This document shows positions 46,901-54,763 of a DNA stretch of 64,000 nucleotides, in pieces; position 1 is the first letter of the stretch; every line of letters begins with the position of its first letter. Below the pieces are notes generated by a model that searched no databases, was not told the DNA's origin, and saw only the letters and a list, made by a program, of their open reading frames with translations. The DNA is taken from positions 1 through 64,000 of the forward strand of contig NZ_FOIJ01000017.1 in assembly GCF_900111745.1 (NCBI RefSeq), in the 5' to 3' direction. The translations under genes and the position numbers were made by a program. This stretch comes from Stigmatella erecta (GTDB taxonomy: Bacteria; Myxococcota; Myxococcia; Myxococcales; Myxococcaceae).

Positions 46901-48844
46901 GTCCACGCGGACGAGCTGCTCGCGCAGTCCACCACGGAGACCTTCGAGGCGGAGGCCACCCACTGGGTGTCCGCCCCCGTCAACCGCTGGGTGCCCCAGA
47001 CCGACAAGGAGCAGGACGGCACGCCCCGCCGCTACTTCCACGTGGCCAACGCCTCCGTCCTCTCCGATCTGACGCTCACCTCGCCCTGGATCAAGGTGAA
47101 CGCCACGGGCAACTTCGTCCTCGCCTACAAGTACCGCCACTCGCTGGAGGGCACCGTGGGCGGCGCCGGTCCGGCCGCCCCCTGGTATGACGGCGTCACC
47201 CTGGAGGCCACCACCGACGGCATCACCTGGGAGCACGTCCTCACCAAGTACGGCGTCAACCCGGGCTTCGCGGCCGCCGCCCTGGCCGCGGGCGACAACC
47301 CCCTGCAAGGGCAGCGCGCCTACGCGGGCCTGAACGCCGCCTTCCCGGGCTGGTCGCAGGCAACGGCCAACTTCGGCACGCAGCTGGCCGGCAAGGACGT
47401 CCGCTTCCGCTTCCGGATTGGCTCGGACAGCTCCGCGGGCGCCTACGGCTTCGACCTGGATGACGTGACGGTCACCAACGCCGCCAACGCGCCCTTCAGC
47501 GCCCAGGTAGCCGAGACCAGCACCGGCCCGGTCTGCAACCGCCGCCCCGTGGCGGACGTGGGCCAGGCCACCCTCACGGTGCCCGAGGCCTCCGTGGTGG
47601 GCGGCCAGCGCGTGCGCAACACGGTGACCCTCAACGGCACCGGCAGCGTCGATCCGGACGGCAACCCGCTCACCTACCAGTGGACGCAGCTCAGCGGCCC
47701 GGCCGTCACCCTGTCGAACGCCACGTCCGCCACCCCCACCTTCCAGACGGTGGAGGTGAGCAAGAACACGGTGCTCGCCTTCCAGCTCGTCGTGAAGGAC
47801 GGCACGGACGAGAGCTTCCCCAAGGTGACGGAGGTGGCGATCACCAACGTCAACACCAAGCCCGTGGCCGCCATCACCGGCCCCGCCTCCGTGGCCAGTG
47901 GCTCCGCGGCCCCCGTCACGCTCGACGGCAGCGGCTCGGCGGACGCGGACGGGGATCCGCTGACGTACACGTGGCGGCAGACGGTGGGCCCTACGGTGGC
48001 CCTCAGCAGCACCACCACGGCGGCGGTCTCCTTCGTGGCCCCCCAGGTCTCCGCGGACACCGTGCTCACCTTCGAGCTGGTGGTGCGCGATGGCGCCATC
48101 AACAGCGATCCGAAGACCTTCAGCGTGACGGTCACCACCACCCCGGTGAACCGCCACCCGGTGGGCCACGTGCCGGAGAGCTTCTCGGAGAAAGAGGGCA
48201 CCGCCATCCTCCTGGATGCCAGCGGCAGCGTGGATCCGGAGGGTGACGCGCTGAGCTTCCAGTGGACGCAGGAGGGCGGTCCCAGCCTGAACCTCACGGG
48301 CGCGGACACGAGCAAGCTCGCGTTCACGGCCCCCGAGGTGCTCGCCGACACGAAGCTGCTCTTCGTGCTGGTGGTCAAGGACGCGGCCGGTGCCGAGTCC
48401 GCCCCTGTTCCGGTCACCGTCACGGTCCTGAACGTCAACAAGGCCCCCGTGGCCCACGCGCGCAAGCAGCCCTCGGACCTCAACGCCTCGAGCCTCACCC
48501 TGGAGGCCTCCAGCTCCATCGATCCCGATGGGGATGCGCTCACCTACCGGTGGGAGCAGGTGGCGGGCCCCCAGGTGACGCTGTCGTCCACGACGGCGCC
48601 CACCGTGAGCTTCGACGTGCCGGAGACGGAGAGCGCCACCCAGCTCCAGTTCAAGCTCACGGTCACGGACCCGTCCGGGGCCTCGGGCTCGGACGTGGTG
48701 GAGGTCCTGGTGCTCGGCGACAAGAAGGCCGAGGACGACTCGTCCGGCTGCTCCAGCACGGGAGACAGCGCGGGCAGCCTGATGGTGCTGTCGCTGCTGG
48801 CCGGCGTGCTGCTGTCGCGCCGCCGCCACCTGCCCAGCGCTTGA
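43973..48844 (+). CDS. M36 (fungalysin) metalloprotease with PA domain, PKD repeats and MYXO-CTERM-like tail
   Basis: 1623 residues. Signal peptide 1-23; an FTP-type propeptide (about 80-185: VVVRFTQKVEGIEVFRSGFN); the M36 catalytic domain with HEWGH at 634-638 and the third zinc ligand E661 (MGEGWADF); a PA insert (about 485-615) with DRGTCNYTVKAINAQNAGAIGI; a beta domain; then three to four PKD/Ig repeats from about 1210 and a GCSSTGDSAGSL membrane-span-RRR tail. A secreted protease that is probably cut and anchored at the cell surface by a myxosortase. The repeats parallel those of the preceding gene. Confidence 0.9.
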   Translation: MRLRKQVLTGLLLVPLASPATWAKEGAPSDAFLAQRPERTLSVTQAAIEARGLHIAHTEDRLGVPTVLWNTRLDSDRGTRAFANQSPEAAARAHLARAADIYRLERGDISSAVLHSIHQPALGPVVVRFTQKVEGIEVFRSGFNVAMTRDNTLVAITGYMAPHEATAARRRMVGTDFALGAPEAVARAFKDLTDTALSGRSLVNAGSQGEFVHFTFEPGVATVLPHAMAVPARAKKVYFLMQDGLVPAWYVELNVGAKGSSDSDYHSFVVSAADGRQLFRNNLTVEDSYSYRVWAEPSSFIPYDGPQGNDATPHPTGTPNSYQQPFVSPNLLTLQNVPFSRNDPWLPPGATQTTGNNVEAYADLLAPDGFQPGTDLRADTTAPGVFDYTYDVTQAPGSSAIQRKAAVAHLFYLNNFLHDWYYDSGFDEASGNAQLANYGRGGLEGDSLKAEAQDYSGRNNANMSTPADGARPRMQMYVFDGVPNVRVTAPASVAGTLDAGSAAWGKLSYDLTGELLVPNPTGITEGCDPFPANAFPGKIVLLDRGTCNYTVKAINAQNAGAIGILVANNVEALAALALGGADPAVTLAAVGITQAAGNALKNEVKNNGSTVTVKLQKLAEFDRDGTIDNAIVAHEWGHYISNRLVGNANGLTNNQGRAMGEGWADFHAMLMTVRDEDRTRAGNSSFQGVYAMAGYTQSGGANNGYYFGIRRLPYSTDFNKNALTYRHFATGSPLPTTHPISASSLAGLGNSQVHAGGEVWSSMLWECYASLLNAYPFQEAQDRMKSYLLAAYKMTPNAPTLLEARDAVLAAAAAADPADYARFRSAFAKRGAGVGAKAADRGAVDHVGVVESFASGNNLEVVSIRLDDSGTGCDRDGVLDVGETGLLHVTVKNTSTTALSSFTGTVAASGATAALTFPSGNTLSFPSLQPSATVTRTVQIKLDSVTPGTEPRAGLTVTFNEPSIPEAAKTAKFNGRVHADELLAQSTTETFEAEATHWVSAPVNRWVPQTDKEQDGTPRRYFHVANASVLSDLTLTSPWIKVNATGNFVLAYKYRHSLEGTVGGAGPAAPWYDGVTLEATTDGITWEHVLTKYGVNPGFAAAALAAGDNPLQGQRAYAGLNAAFPGWSQATANFGTQLAGKDVRFRFRIGSDSSAGAYGFDLDDVTVTNAANAPFSAQVAETSTGPVCNRRPVADVGQATLTVPEASVVGGQRVRNTVTLNGTGSVDPDGNPLTYQWTQLSGPAVTLSNATSATPTFQTVEVSKNTVLAFQLVVKDGTDESFPKVTEVAITNVNTKPVAAITGPASVASGSAAPVTLDGSGSADADGDPLTYTWRQTVGPTVALSSTTTAAVSFVAPQVSADTVLTFELVVRDGAINSDPKTFSVTVTTTPVNRHPVGHVPESFSEKEGTAILLDASGSVDPEGDALSFQWTQEGGPSLNLTGADTSKLAFTAPEVLADTKLLFVLVVKDAAGAESAPVPVTVTVLNVNKAPVAHARKQPSDLNASSLTLEASSSIDPDGDALTYRWEQVAGPQVTLSSTTAPTVSFDVPETESATQLQFKLTVTDPSGASGSDVVEVLVLGDKKAEDDSSGCSSTGDSAGSLMVLSLLAGVLLSRRRHLPSA

Positions 48845-48870
48845 GCGGTACCGGCTAAATCAGCCTGAGA

Positions 48871-48900
48871 GGGGCGGTCTTCGGGCCGCCCCTTTTTTTT
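48871..48900 (+). terminator. Intrinsic terminator after the M36 protease gene
   Basis: GGGGCGG stem, TCTTCGGG loop, CCGCCCC, then eight T: a textbook rho-independent terminator 26 nt after the stop codon. Confidence 0.95.
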
Positions 48901-48940
48901 GTGGTAAATCCGGCCCTTTGAGTCCTAGGCAGGGGTCCGC

Positions 48941-49333
48941 ATGGCACGCGAAATCCGAGCTGGAGACACCTTCACCCACGTCCGCGAGTGCGACCGGTAC
49001 CGGCCGATCTACTACGCGGGCGCTTCCGGGGACTACAACCCCATCCACACCGACGCCGAGGCGGGCAAGGCCGCCGGCCTGGGCGGCGTCGTCCTCCAGG
49101 GCCTGTGCACGCTGGGCTGGGCAGTGGAGGCGGTGGCCGTCTTTGCCGGGGACCCGGGGAAGATCCGCCGCGTCCGCGTGCGCTTCTCCCGGCCCGTGGT
49201 GCCCGAGGACACCCTCACCTTTCAGGGAAAGGTCACCGCCGTCACGGACGGGCGGTTCACCGCGGAGGTCTCCGCGACCAACCAGCGGGGCGAGGCGGTG
49301 CTCAAGGGCGCCGTCATCGAGGCGGTGCTCTGA
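48941..49333 (+). CDS. MaoC-type (R)-hydroxyacyl dehydratase subunit, catalytic (HadB-like)
   Basis: 130 residues, a single hot-dog fold. The (R)-hydratase-2 motif is YYAGASGDYNPIHTD, with D31 and H36 as the catalytic pair. It dehydrates (3R)-hydroxyacyl thioesters. Together with the next gene (3 nt downstream) it resembles the HadB/HadA pairing of mycobacterial FAS-II, one subunit catalytic and one without these residues. Role inferred. Confidence 0.78.
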   Translation: MAREIRAGDTFTHVRECDRYRPIYYAGASGDYNPIHTDAEAGKAAGLGGVVLQGLCTLGWAVEAVAVFAGDPGKIRRVRVRFSRPVVPEDTLTFQGKVTAVTDGRFTAEVSATNQRGEAVLKGAVIEAVL

Positions 49334-49336
49334 GCC

Positions 49337-49813
49337 ATGGCCCTCGACAAGCGCCACATCGGAAAGACCTACGGCCCGTTCACGTACACGCTCGGCGTGG
49401 AGAAGATGCGCGAGTTCGCCCTCGCGGTGGGCGGCGGCCAGCCCGGCATTGGCTTCGGCCCGGTGCCCGCCCACATCAGCCCGCTCTTGCTGGATGAGCA
49501 GGCGGCGAAGGCAGGCCCCCACGGCGGCATCATCGCCTTCCCCTCCTTCGCGGTCGTCTTCGCCATCCGGCCCTTCAGCGCCGCCATCGCGGACCCGGAG
49601 CTGCAGGTGAACGTGCTGCGGCTGGTGCACGGGGAGCAGGAGCTGGAGTTCCTGGAGGTGATGCGGCCCGGCGACGTGCTGACCACCACCGGACGCATCG
49701 AGGACATCTACGAGAAGCTGGGCAAGGACTTCCTCGTCGTCACCACCGAGTCCCTCAACGCGGCCGGACAGCCCGTGGTGCGGGGCACCTGGACGGCGAT
49801 CATCCGCCACTAG
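49337..49813 (+). CDS. MaoC N-terminal-type hot-dog protein, non-catalytic (HadA-like)
   Basis: 158 residues. A hot-dog fold of the FAS1-like N-terminal dehydratase type (IGKTYGPFTYTLGVEKMREFALAVG, then PHGGIIAFPSFAVVF). The Asp/His catalytic pair of MaoC proteins is not seen at the expected position (GGGQPGIGFGPVP), which suits a substrate-binding partner of the previous gene product. Spacing 3 nt indicates one transcript and a heteromer. Confidence 0.72.
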   Translation: MALDKRHIGKTYGPFTYTLGVEKMREFALAVGGGQPGIGFGPVPAHISPLLLDEQAAKAGPHGGIIAFPSFAVVFAIRPFSAAIADPELQVNVLRLVHGEQELEFLEVMRPGDVLTTTGRIEDIYEKLGKDFLVVTTESLNAAGQPVVRGTWTAIIRH

Positions 49814-49911
49814 CCGCTGCGTTCTCGAAGCGACACTGGCCCGGGAACGGGCCTCCCTCCGGGTTCGGCGGGCCTACGATTCCAGGGCCCTTTTGCCGAG
49901 GAGTCCTGGAC

Positions 49912-50913
49912 ATGAAGCAGAGCCGCCGTGACCTGCTGAAGTTCGCTGGAGCCGCCGCCGTCGCGAGCCGCCTGGCCGAGGCCGCCCCGAAGAGCCCCGC
50001 GTCCGGAGGCGTGCCCAAGCGCCTCCTGGGCAAGACGGGCGTGGAGGTCTCCTGCCTGGCGCTGGGGGGGCACCACATCGGGACGCTGCCGGACGTGAAG
50101 GCCTCCGTGCGCCTCATCCATCAGGCCATCGACGCGGGCATCACCTTCATGGACAACGCGTGGGACTACCACGACGGCCGCAGCGAGCTGTGGATGGGCG
50201 AGGCGCTGAAGGACCGCCGGGACCGCGTCTTCCTGATGACCAAGTGCTGCAGCCACGGCCGGGACAAGCGCACCGCGATCGAGCAGTTGGAGGCCTCGCT
50301 GCGCCGCCTGAAGACGGACCACCTGGACCTGTGGCAGATCCACGAGGTGGCCTGGGACGATGACCCGGAGAAGCACTTCATGAAGGACGGGGCGGTGGAG
50401 GCGCTGGCCCAGGCGAAGAAGGAGGGCAAGGTGCGCTTCATCGGCTTCACGGGCCACAAGTCCCCCGAGCTGCACCTGAAGATGCTCTCGCACGGCTTCC
50501 CCTTCGACACCGTGCAAATGCCCATCAACGCCTTCGACTCGCAGTTCCGCAGCTTCCAGAAGGAAGTGCTGCCGGAGCTGGCCAAGCAGGGCATCGCGGG
50601 CATCGGCATGAAGTCGCTGAACGGCTCGGGCGCGCCCATCCAGCAGGGCCTGCTCACGGTGGAGGAGGCCCTGCGCTACGCGCTCAGCCAGCCCATCGCC
50701 ACGCTCGTCAGCGGCATCGACTCGGAGAAGGTGCTGCGCCAGAACCTGGCCATCGTCCAGCGCTTCAAGCCGATGACGCCCGAGGAGATGAAGGCCCTCG
50801 AGCAGCGCCTGGCCCCCAAGGCCCAGGACGGCGGGCTGGAGCTCTACAAGACGACCCGCAAGTTCGAGGGGCCCGTCGGCCGCGCGCAGCACGGCATGTC
50901 CGCCGAGGGCTGA
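49912..50913 (+). CDS. Tat-exported aldo/keto reductase
   Basis: 333 residues. The N-terminus MKQSRRDLLKFAGAAAV is a twin-arginine signal with the SRRDLLKF motif; cleavage is near EAA. The AKR barrel follows: GITFMDNAWDYHDGRSELWMGEAL (catalytic Asp and Tyr), the Lys in LMTKC, and the His in LWQIHEV. NAD(P)H-dependent; substrate unknown. GAGGAG precedes the ATG. A hairpin follows the stop. Confidence 0.85.
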   Translation: MKQSRRDLLKFAGAAAVASRLAEAAPKSPASGGVPKRLLGKTGVEVSCLALGGHHIGTLPDVKASVRLIHQAIDAGITFMDNAWDYHDGRSELWMGEALKDRRDRVFLMTKCCSHGRDKRTAIEQLEASLRRLKTDHLDLWQIHEVAWDDDPEKHFMKDGAVEALAQAKKEGKVRFIGFTGHKSPELHLKMLSHGFPFDTVQMPINAFDSQFRSFQKEVLPELAKQGIAGIGMKSLNGSGAPIQQGLLTVEEALRYALSQPIATLVSGIDSEKVLRQNLAIVQRFKPMTPEEMKALEQRLAPKAQDGGLELYKTTRKFEGPVGRAQHGMSAEG

Positions 50914-50927
50914 GGCGCGCCTCCCCT

Positions 50928-50947
50928 GCCCACCCTTCGGGGTGGGC
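50928..50947. terminator. UUCG-loop hairpin between convergent genes
   Basis: GCCCACCC-TTCG-GGGTGGGC, a perfect 8-bp stem between the aldo/keto reductase stop and the esterase lipoprotein stop (50948). No T-run follows on either strand, so termination is likely weak. Confidence 0.5.
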
Positions 50948-51790
50948 TCAGGGGGCGAGGGGCGAAGGGCCGGGCGGGAGCCACTGCCGCAGCACCTGCG
51001 GGGCCAGGGAGCGGTAAATGTTGTCGTGGCGCAGCTCCGGCCGGGGCTCGTACCGCCACGTCAGCCCCGCCGGGGCGCTCGTGCGGAGTGTCTCCGCCAA
51101 GCGCGCGGCGGCCGGGGCGATGTTGTCCTCGTCGGCGGATGCCAGGTACAGCCCGCCGCGCAGGTCCGGCCGGGCCTGGAGGCGCTCACTGGCCTTGCGC
51201 ACCAGCTCCTCGCCGTTCCACCACAGGCTGGGGCTCAAGGCGATGCAGGTGCCGAACAGCTCGGGCTCCAGGAAGAACGTCTCGACGATGAAGAGCCCGG
51301 CCAGGGACTCGCCGATGATGGCGGTCTCGTCCGTCACGGGGTAGCGGCGGCGCACCTCCGGCATCAGCTCGTCGCGGATAAAGCGCCGGAACGCGGCCGA
51401 GCCACCCACCCGGGGGGCGATCGTCCGGTCCTCGGCCACCTCCGTGGGGCCGGTCATGTCGCGCCGGCGCTCCGTGTTCTCGATGCCCACCACGATCAGC
51501 GGCCGGAGCTGTCCTGCCTGGATGGCGGCATCGACGGTTTCGGCGACATGCGGGAAGTCCTCCGCCAGCCCGCCATCGGGCATGTACAGCACCGGATAGC
51601 GCCTGCCCTCCTCCCTCCCCCCGGGCGGCACATAGACGTTGATGCGCCGGGTCTCCTGGAGAATCGCGGAGGGGAGGGTGAAGGACTCGCCCGGCGCCAC
51701 CGGCCGGGGCATGGGCACCGGCCGGTGAGACGCGCAGGAGGCGCACGTGAGGAACAGGACCCACGCGGCCAGGGACAGAGAAGCTCGCAT
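50948..51790 (-). CDS. Esterase-fold lipoprotein (alpha/beta hydrolase, Fes/esterase D-like)
   Basis: 280 residues from the ATG at 51790. Signal peptide with a cysteine near position 19 (LTCASC). The alpha/beta fold shows YPVLYMPDGGLAEDF (strand/loop), the nucleophile elbow IIGESLAGLFI and LSPSLWWNGEEL. Related enzymes (Fes, putative esterases) hydrolyse siderophore esters or acetyl/feruloyl groups. The upstream neighbour on this strand encodes another surface lipoprotein. Confidence 0.76.
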   Translation of the reverse strand: MRASLSLAAWVLFLTCASCASHRPVPMPRPVAPGESFTLPSAILQETRRINVYVPPGGREEGRRYPVLYMPDGGLAEDFPHVAETVDAAIQAGQLRPLIVVGIENTERRRDMTGPTEVAEDRTIAPRVGGSAAFRRFIRDELMPEVRRRYPVTDETAIIGESLAGLFIVETFFLEPELFGTCIALSPSLWWNGEELVRKASERLQARPDLRGGLYLASADEDNIAPAAARLAETLRTSAPAGLTWRYEPRPELRHDNIYRSLAPQVLRQWLPPGPSPLAP

Positions 51791-51837
51791 CGGCGCACTG
51801 TACCGGACGTCCCCGTCCGGCACGTGCGCCGAAGGGG

Positions 51838-54249
51838 TCACGGGTCGAAGTGGAGCATCACCGCCCGGCCGCTGCCGTCCGCATCCTCGGGGAAGCCCTC
51901 CCCGAAGCCGCCGACGTAGAGCCCCGTGAGCGAGATGCTCCGGTCGGGCGCCACCGAGAGCCCGCGGGCCCAGACATAGCTCCCGTGAGAAAGCTGCTGG
52001 CTCCAGCGATGCTCCCCACACGCCTGGCGGTACTTGGCGACGAAGAGGCCCTCGAAGGGATTGCCGGAGTTCGCCGCGGTGGTGAGTGCTCCCCCGCCGA
52101 AGTCGAGCGGCCCCCGGAAGGTCCCCATCACCACCACGTCCCCCGCGGAATCGAAGGCCACCCCCCGGGTGAACGTGCCCTCCGCGTTGCCCATCCACCG
52201 CCACCACCGGTCACTTCCATCCGGCTCCACGACCAGGAGGAAGCCACTGTACAGGCCGGTGGAGTAGCGCTGCTCCGAGCCAAGACGGATCCACTGGGAG
52301 AAGGCGCCCACGCCCGCGATCGCCCCGTCCGGCGCCACCGCGAGATCCAGGAAGCCCCGCTCGGCATAGGGATAGGAATCCGCGGGAATGCCCCGGGCCC
52401 AGGCCACCTGGCCGGACGGCAGGAGCTTCAGCAGGAACGGCGCGGCCGGATTCCCGGGCAGCACCGTGGAGCCCACCGTCATCGTGCCCGAGTAGGAGCC
52501 CCCCACGACGACTTCCCCGGAGGGCCCCACGGCCAGCGCCGCGCCCCGGACAGACTCCGTGGCGGTGAAGCGCTGGTCCCACAGGAGCGTGCCGGTGGCC
52601 GAGAACTTGAGCACCCGCACCGTGGCCGCAGGACTTCCCTCCACCTCGCCCACCGCGAACACCTGTCCCCCGGCGTCGATGGCGGCATCGCGGAGCGGAC
52701 CGCCCACGGCGTGGGCCCACAGCAGCACGCCCTCGGGAGAGTACTTCGCCACGAACCCACCGGCGGCCACCCCTCCCGCGCCCAGGTTCACGCCCGCGCT
52801 GGAGCTGCCCACCAGGGCGATCTGGCCCGCGGCGTTCATCGCCACGTCCGCGCCAATCACCGAGCTGCCCGGTGCACCGAGCCCCTTCGACCAGAGGTGC
52901 TGGCCCTGCGCGTTCTGCTTCACCAGCGCGACATCATTGTCGGAGATGGCCCCCGTACCCTGGTTGGGGAGCGCGCCCCCGCCAAAGTCCACGCTGCCGT
53001 CGTAATAGGCGATGAACACGCGGTGGCCCTGAGCGTCCGTGGCCACGCCTTGGGCGCCGTGCTCCCCTGGCCCGCCCCATGACTGGCCCCCACGGTAGGT
53101 GCCACTCACCGGGCTGTCGCCCGGGGCGGGCGTGCAGGCCACCCGCGCGGTCTTCACCACGAGCTGGGGCCGCCACGCGGCATTCGGGTGCTCCCGGGAG
53201 GCGAAGGCCATCCCATCGCTGCCCTGGGGCAGCAGCCCGAAGGAGACGGCGGTGCCGCCCAGGAATGCCGCGGTGACGTCCAGCTCCAGCCACTTGCCCT
53301 CCGCCACCGCCCCCGCCTGTAGGAGCGGGCTGGTGCTGGCAATGGGCTGCAGATCCGCGGCAATGGCCGTCTCGGCCCAGTCCACGGAGGTGGTCCAGAC
53401 CGAGGGGCCCTGGACAGAGCCCTTGAGGGCGAACAGCCGCAGCCGCGCGCTCACCACATCGCCGCTCTGCCCCGGAAGCTCGAAGCGCAGGTAGCTCTCC
53501 ATCTGGCTGGGAGCGCCATCCACGCGAAGCTCGTGCGTGTTGAAGTTGACGTATGTGTAGTCGCTGTCCGTGTGCGCATCCGCCACCGCGCCCACGCTGT
53601 AGGTGCCGCCGGGAAGGGGCGTCCCGCCGGAGGCCAGCGTCACCACGAGCTCGGGCGCGCGGGCCCCCGCCTCCCGCGAGCGGAAATCGGCCCCGTCGGT
53701 GCCGGTGGGAATGAGCGCGAGCGAGACGGCGCCATTGCCACTCACCAGCGGCGTCACATCCAGCTCCACCCATGTGTCGATGGGCACCGGGCCCGCCGTC
53801 ACCACCGCCGGGCCCTGACGGGCGGGACGGGTGGCCCAGGTCACCCCGTGCTCATTCCAGGTGGCACCCGTGGCGTAGACGGCGGGCCCCTGAGAGGACG
53901 GGTTGGTGCTGAACACCCGCAGCTTCGCGCTCACCACCGGACGGGTCAGCCCCGCCACGGCGAAGCGCAGGTACGTCTCGCTCCGAGGCGAACCATCCAC
54001 CTCGAGCAGCGCCGCACCGCCAAAGTTCGTGGAGGGCTTGGCCTCCTGCACGTGCGCATCGGCCTCGGCGAAGAAGCGCATCGCGTTGCTGGCCACCGGG
54101 CTGGCGTCCTCCGGCAGAACGCGCATGTCGGGTGACGAGCTCCCGTCCGGACGGGGCAGCTCGCCCTCCCCGTCCGCCGTTCCGCACGCCACCGCTGTTC
54201 CCAGCAGGGCCGTGATGAGCCCCACCCGTCCTCCACCCCACCGTCGCAT
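51838..54249 (-). CDS. DNRLRE-domain lipoprotein with a beta-propeller
   Basis: 803 residues. A signal peptide with a VACG lipobox near residue 22. Residues 55-200 and 215-355 are two DNRLRE (CBM96-like) domains (SETYLRFAVAGLTRPVVSAKLRVF; ESYLRFELPGQSGDVVSARLRLF). After about 370 come repeated GVATDAQGHRVFIAYYDG, DVAMNAAGQIALVGSSSAG and GVAFDSAGDVVVMGTF motifs, an SBBP/NHL-type beta-propeller. It is probably surface-exposed and binds carbohydrate or protein. No catalytic residues are visible. It lies between two esterase-fold lipoproteins. Confidence 0.8.
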   Translation of the reverse strand: MRRWGGGRVGLITALLGTAVACGTADGEGELPRPDGSSSPDMRVLPEDASPVASNAMRFFAEADAHVQEAKPSTNFGGAALLEVDGSPRSETYLRFAVAGLTRPVVSAKLRVFSTNPSSQGPAVYATGATWNEHGVTWATRPARQGPAVVTAGPVPIDTWVELDVTPLVSGNGAVSLALIPTGTDGADFRSREAGARAPELVVTLASGGTPLPGGTYSVGAVADAHTDSDYTYVNFNTHELRVDGAPSQMESYLRFELPGQSGDVVSARLRLFALKGSVQGPSVWTTSVDWAETAIAADLQPIASTSPLLQAGAVAEGKWLELDVTAAFLGGTAVSFGLLPQGSDGMAFASREHPNAAWRPQLVVKTARVACTPAPGDSPVSGTYRGGQSWGGPGEHGAQGVATDAQGHRVFIAYYDGSVDFGGGALPNQGTGAISDNDVALVKQNAQGQHLWSKGLGAPGSSVIGADVAMNAAGQIALVGSSSAGVNLGAGGVAAGGFVAKYSPEGVLLWAHAVGGPLRDAAIDAGGQVFAVGEVEGSPAATVRVLKFSATGTLLWDQRFTATESVRGAALAVGPSGEVVVGGSYSGTMTVGSTVLPGNPAAPFLLKLLPSGQVAWARGIPADSYPYAERGFLDLAVAPDGAIAGVGAFSQWIRLGSEQRYSTGLYSGFLLVVEPDGSDRWWRWMGNAEGTFTRGVAFDSAGDVVVMGTFRGPLDFGGGALTTAANSGNPFEGLFVAKYRQACGEHRWSQQLSHGSYVWARGLSVAPDRSISLTGLYVGGFGEGFPEDADGSGRAVMLHFDP

Positions 54250-54547
54250 GCCGGAACCCTCCCTTGGCCTCTACCTGAATAAGCCGCGATTCGGGCGGAT
54301 TCAGCGAAGCTGTCGGTGCCCAGAGGTGCAGAGGCAATGCCACCTCGCGCACGTTGCTCCCTGAGAAGCCACGTCATCACCCAGGGAACGAAATTTCCCT
54401 GGGGGAGCAAGGGGCGCGGGTACACGGGCCAGGGCCGTGCTCAGCCTGGCCCCGGACACCCGGGGCGCGCCGCGTGAGAGCAAGCGCCCAGGCGCAACGC
54501 CCGGTGAGGCCCTTGCCGCGGAGGCCCAGGCACCCAAACGTCAGTGC
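54250..54547. other. Non-coding gap of about 300 bases between divergent genes
   Basis: The space between the DNRLRE lipoprotein start (54249) and the small membrane protein start (54548). I see no reliable promoter pair, RNA element or conserved ORF in it. The open frames found there have no start signal or protein-like composition. Confidence 0.6.
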
Positions 54548-54703
54548 ATGAACCTTCTCGTCATTCTACTGGTCCTGGCGCTGTTGTTCGGTGGAGTTGG
54601 CCTCTTCGTCGAGGGGCTGAAGTGGCTGCTCATCATCTCGGCGGCCTTGTTCGTCGCGAGCCTCGTGAGCGGCGCGATGGGCCGCGGCCGCCTGCGCGCA
54701 TAG
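54548..54703 (+). CDS. 51-residue small hydrophobic membrane protein
   Basis: From the ATG at 54548; almost entirely two hydrophobic spans (LLVILLVLALLFGGVGLFV and LKWLLIISAALFVASLV), a short basic tail (GRGRLRA). It resembles small hydrophobic proteins annotated across actinobacteria and myxobacteria; function unknown. It is followed by a strong hairpin. Confidence 0.6.
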   Translation: MNLLVILLVLALLFGGVGLFVEGLKWLLIISAALFVASLVSGAMGRGRLRA

Positions 54704-54728
54704 CCGTTCTGAAAAAAACCGGAGACGG

Positions 54729-54759
54729 AAGCCCCTGGGCCCCTGAAGCCCAGGGGCTT
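54729..54759. terminator. Hairpin between convergent genes
   Basis: AAGCCCCTGGGC, loop CCCTGAA, GCCCAGGGGCTT, then TCGC. A 12-bp stem flanked by AAAAAAACC on the left, so it could serve both the small membrane protein gene and the esterase ending at 54764. Confidence 0.6.
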
Positions 54760-54763
54760 TCGC

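Noticed and set aside
42470-48700. Repeated DNA as possible CRISPR or satellite
   Set aside because: The repeats are protein-coding PKD domains of about 270-300 nt with diverged sequence, not short spaced repeats.
42866-48829. 1987-codon open frame on the minus strand
   Set aside because: It is antisense to the PKD and M36 protease genes, whose domains are clear. High GC removes stops in this frame; its translation is low-complexity Arg/Gly/His-rich with no domain.
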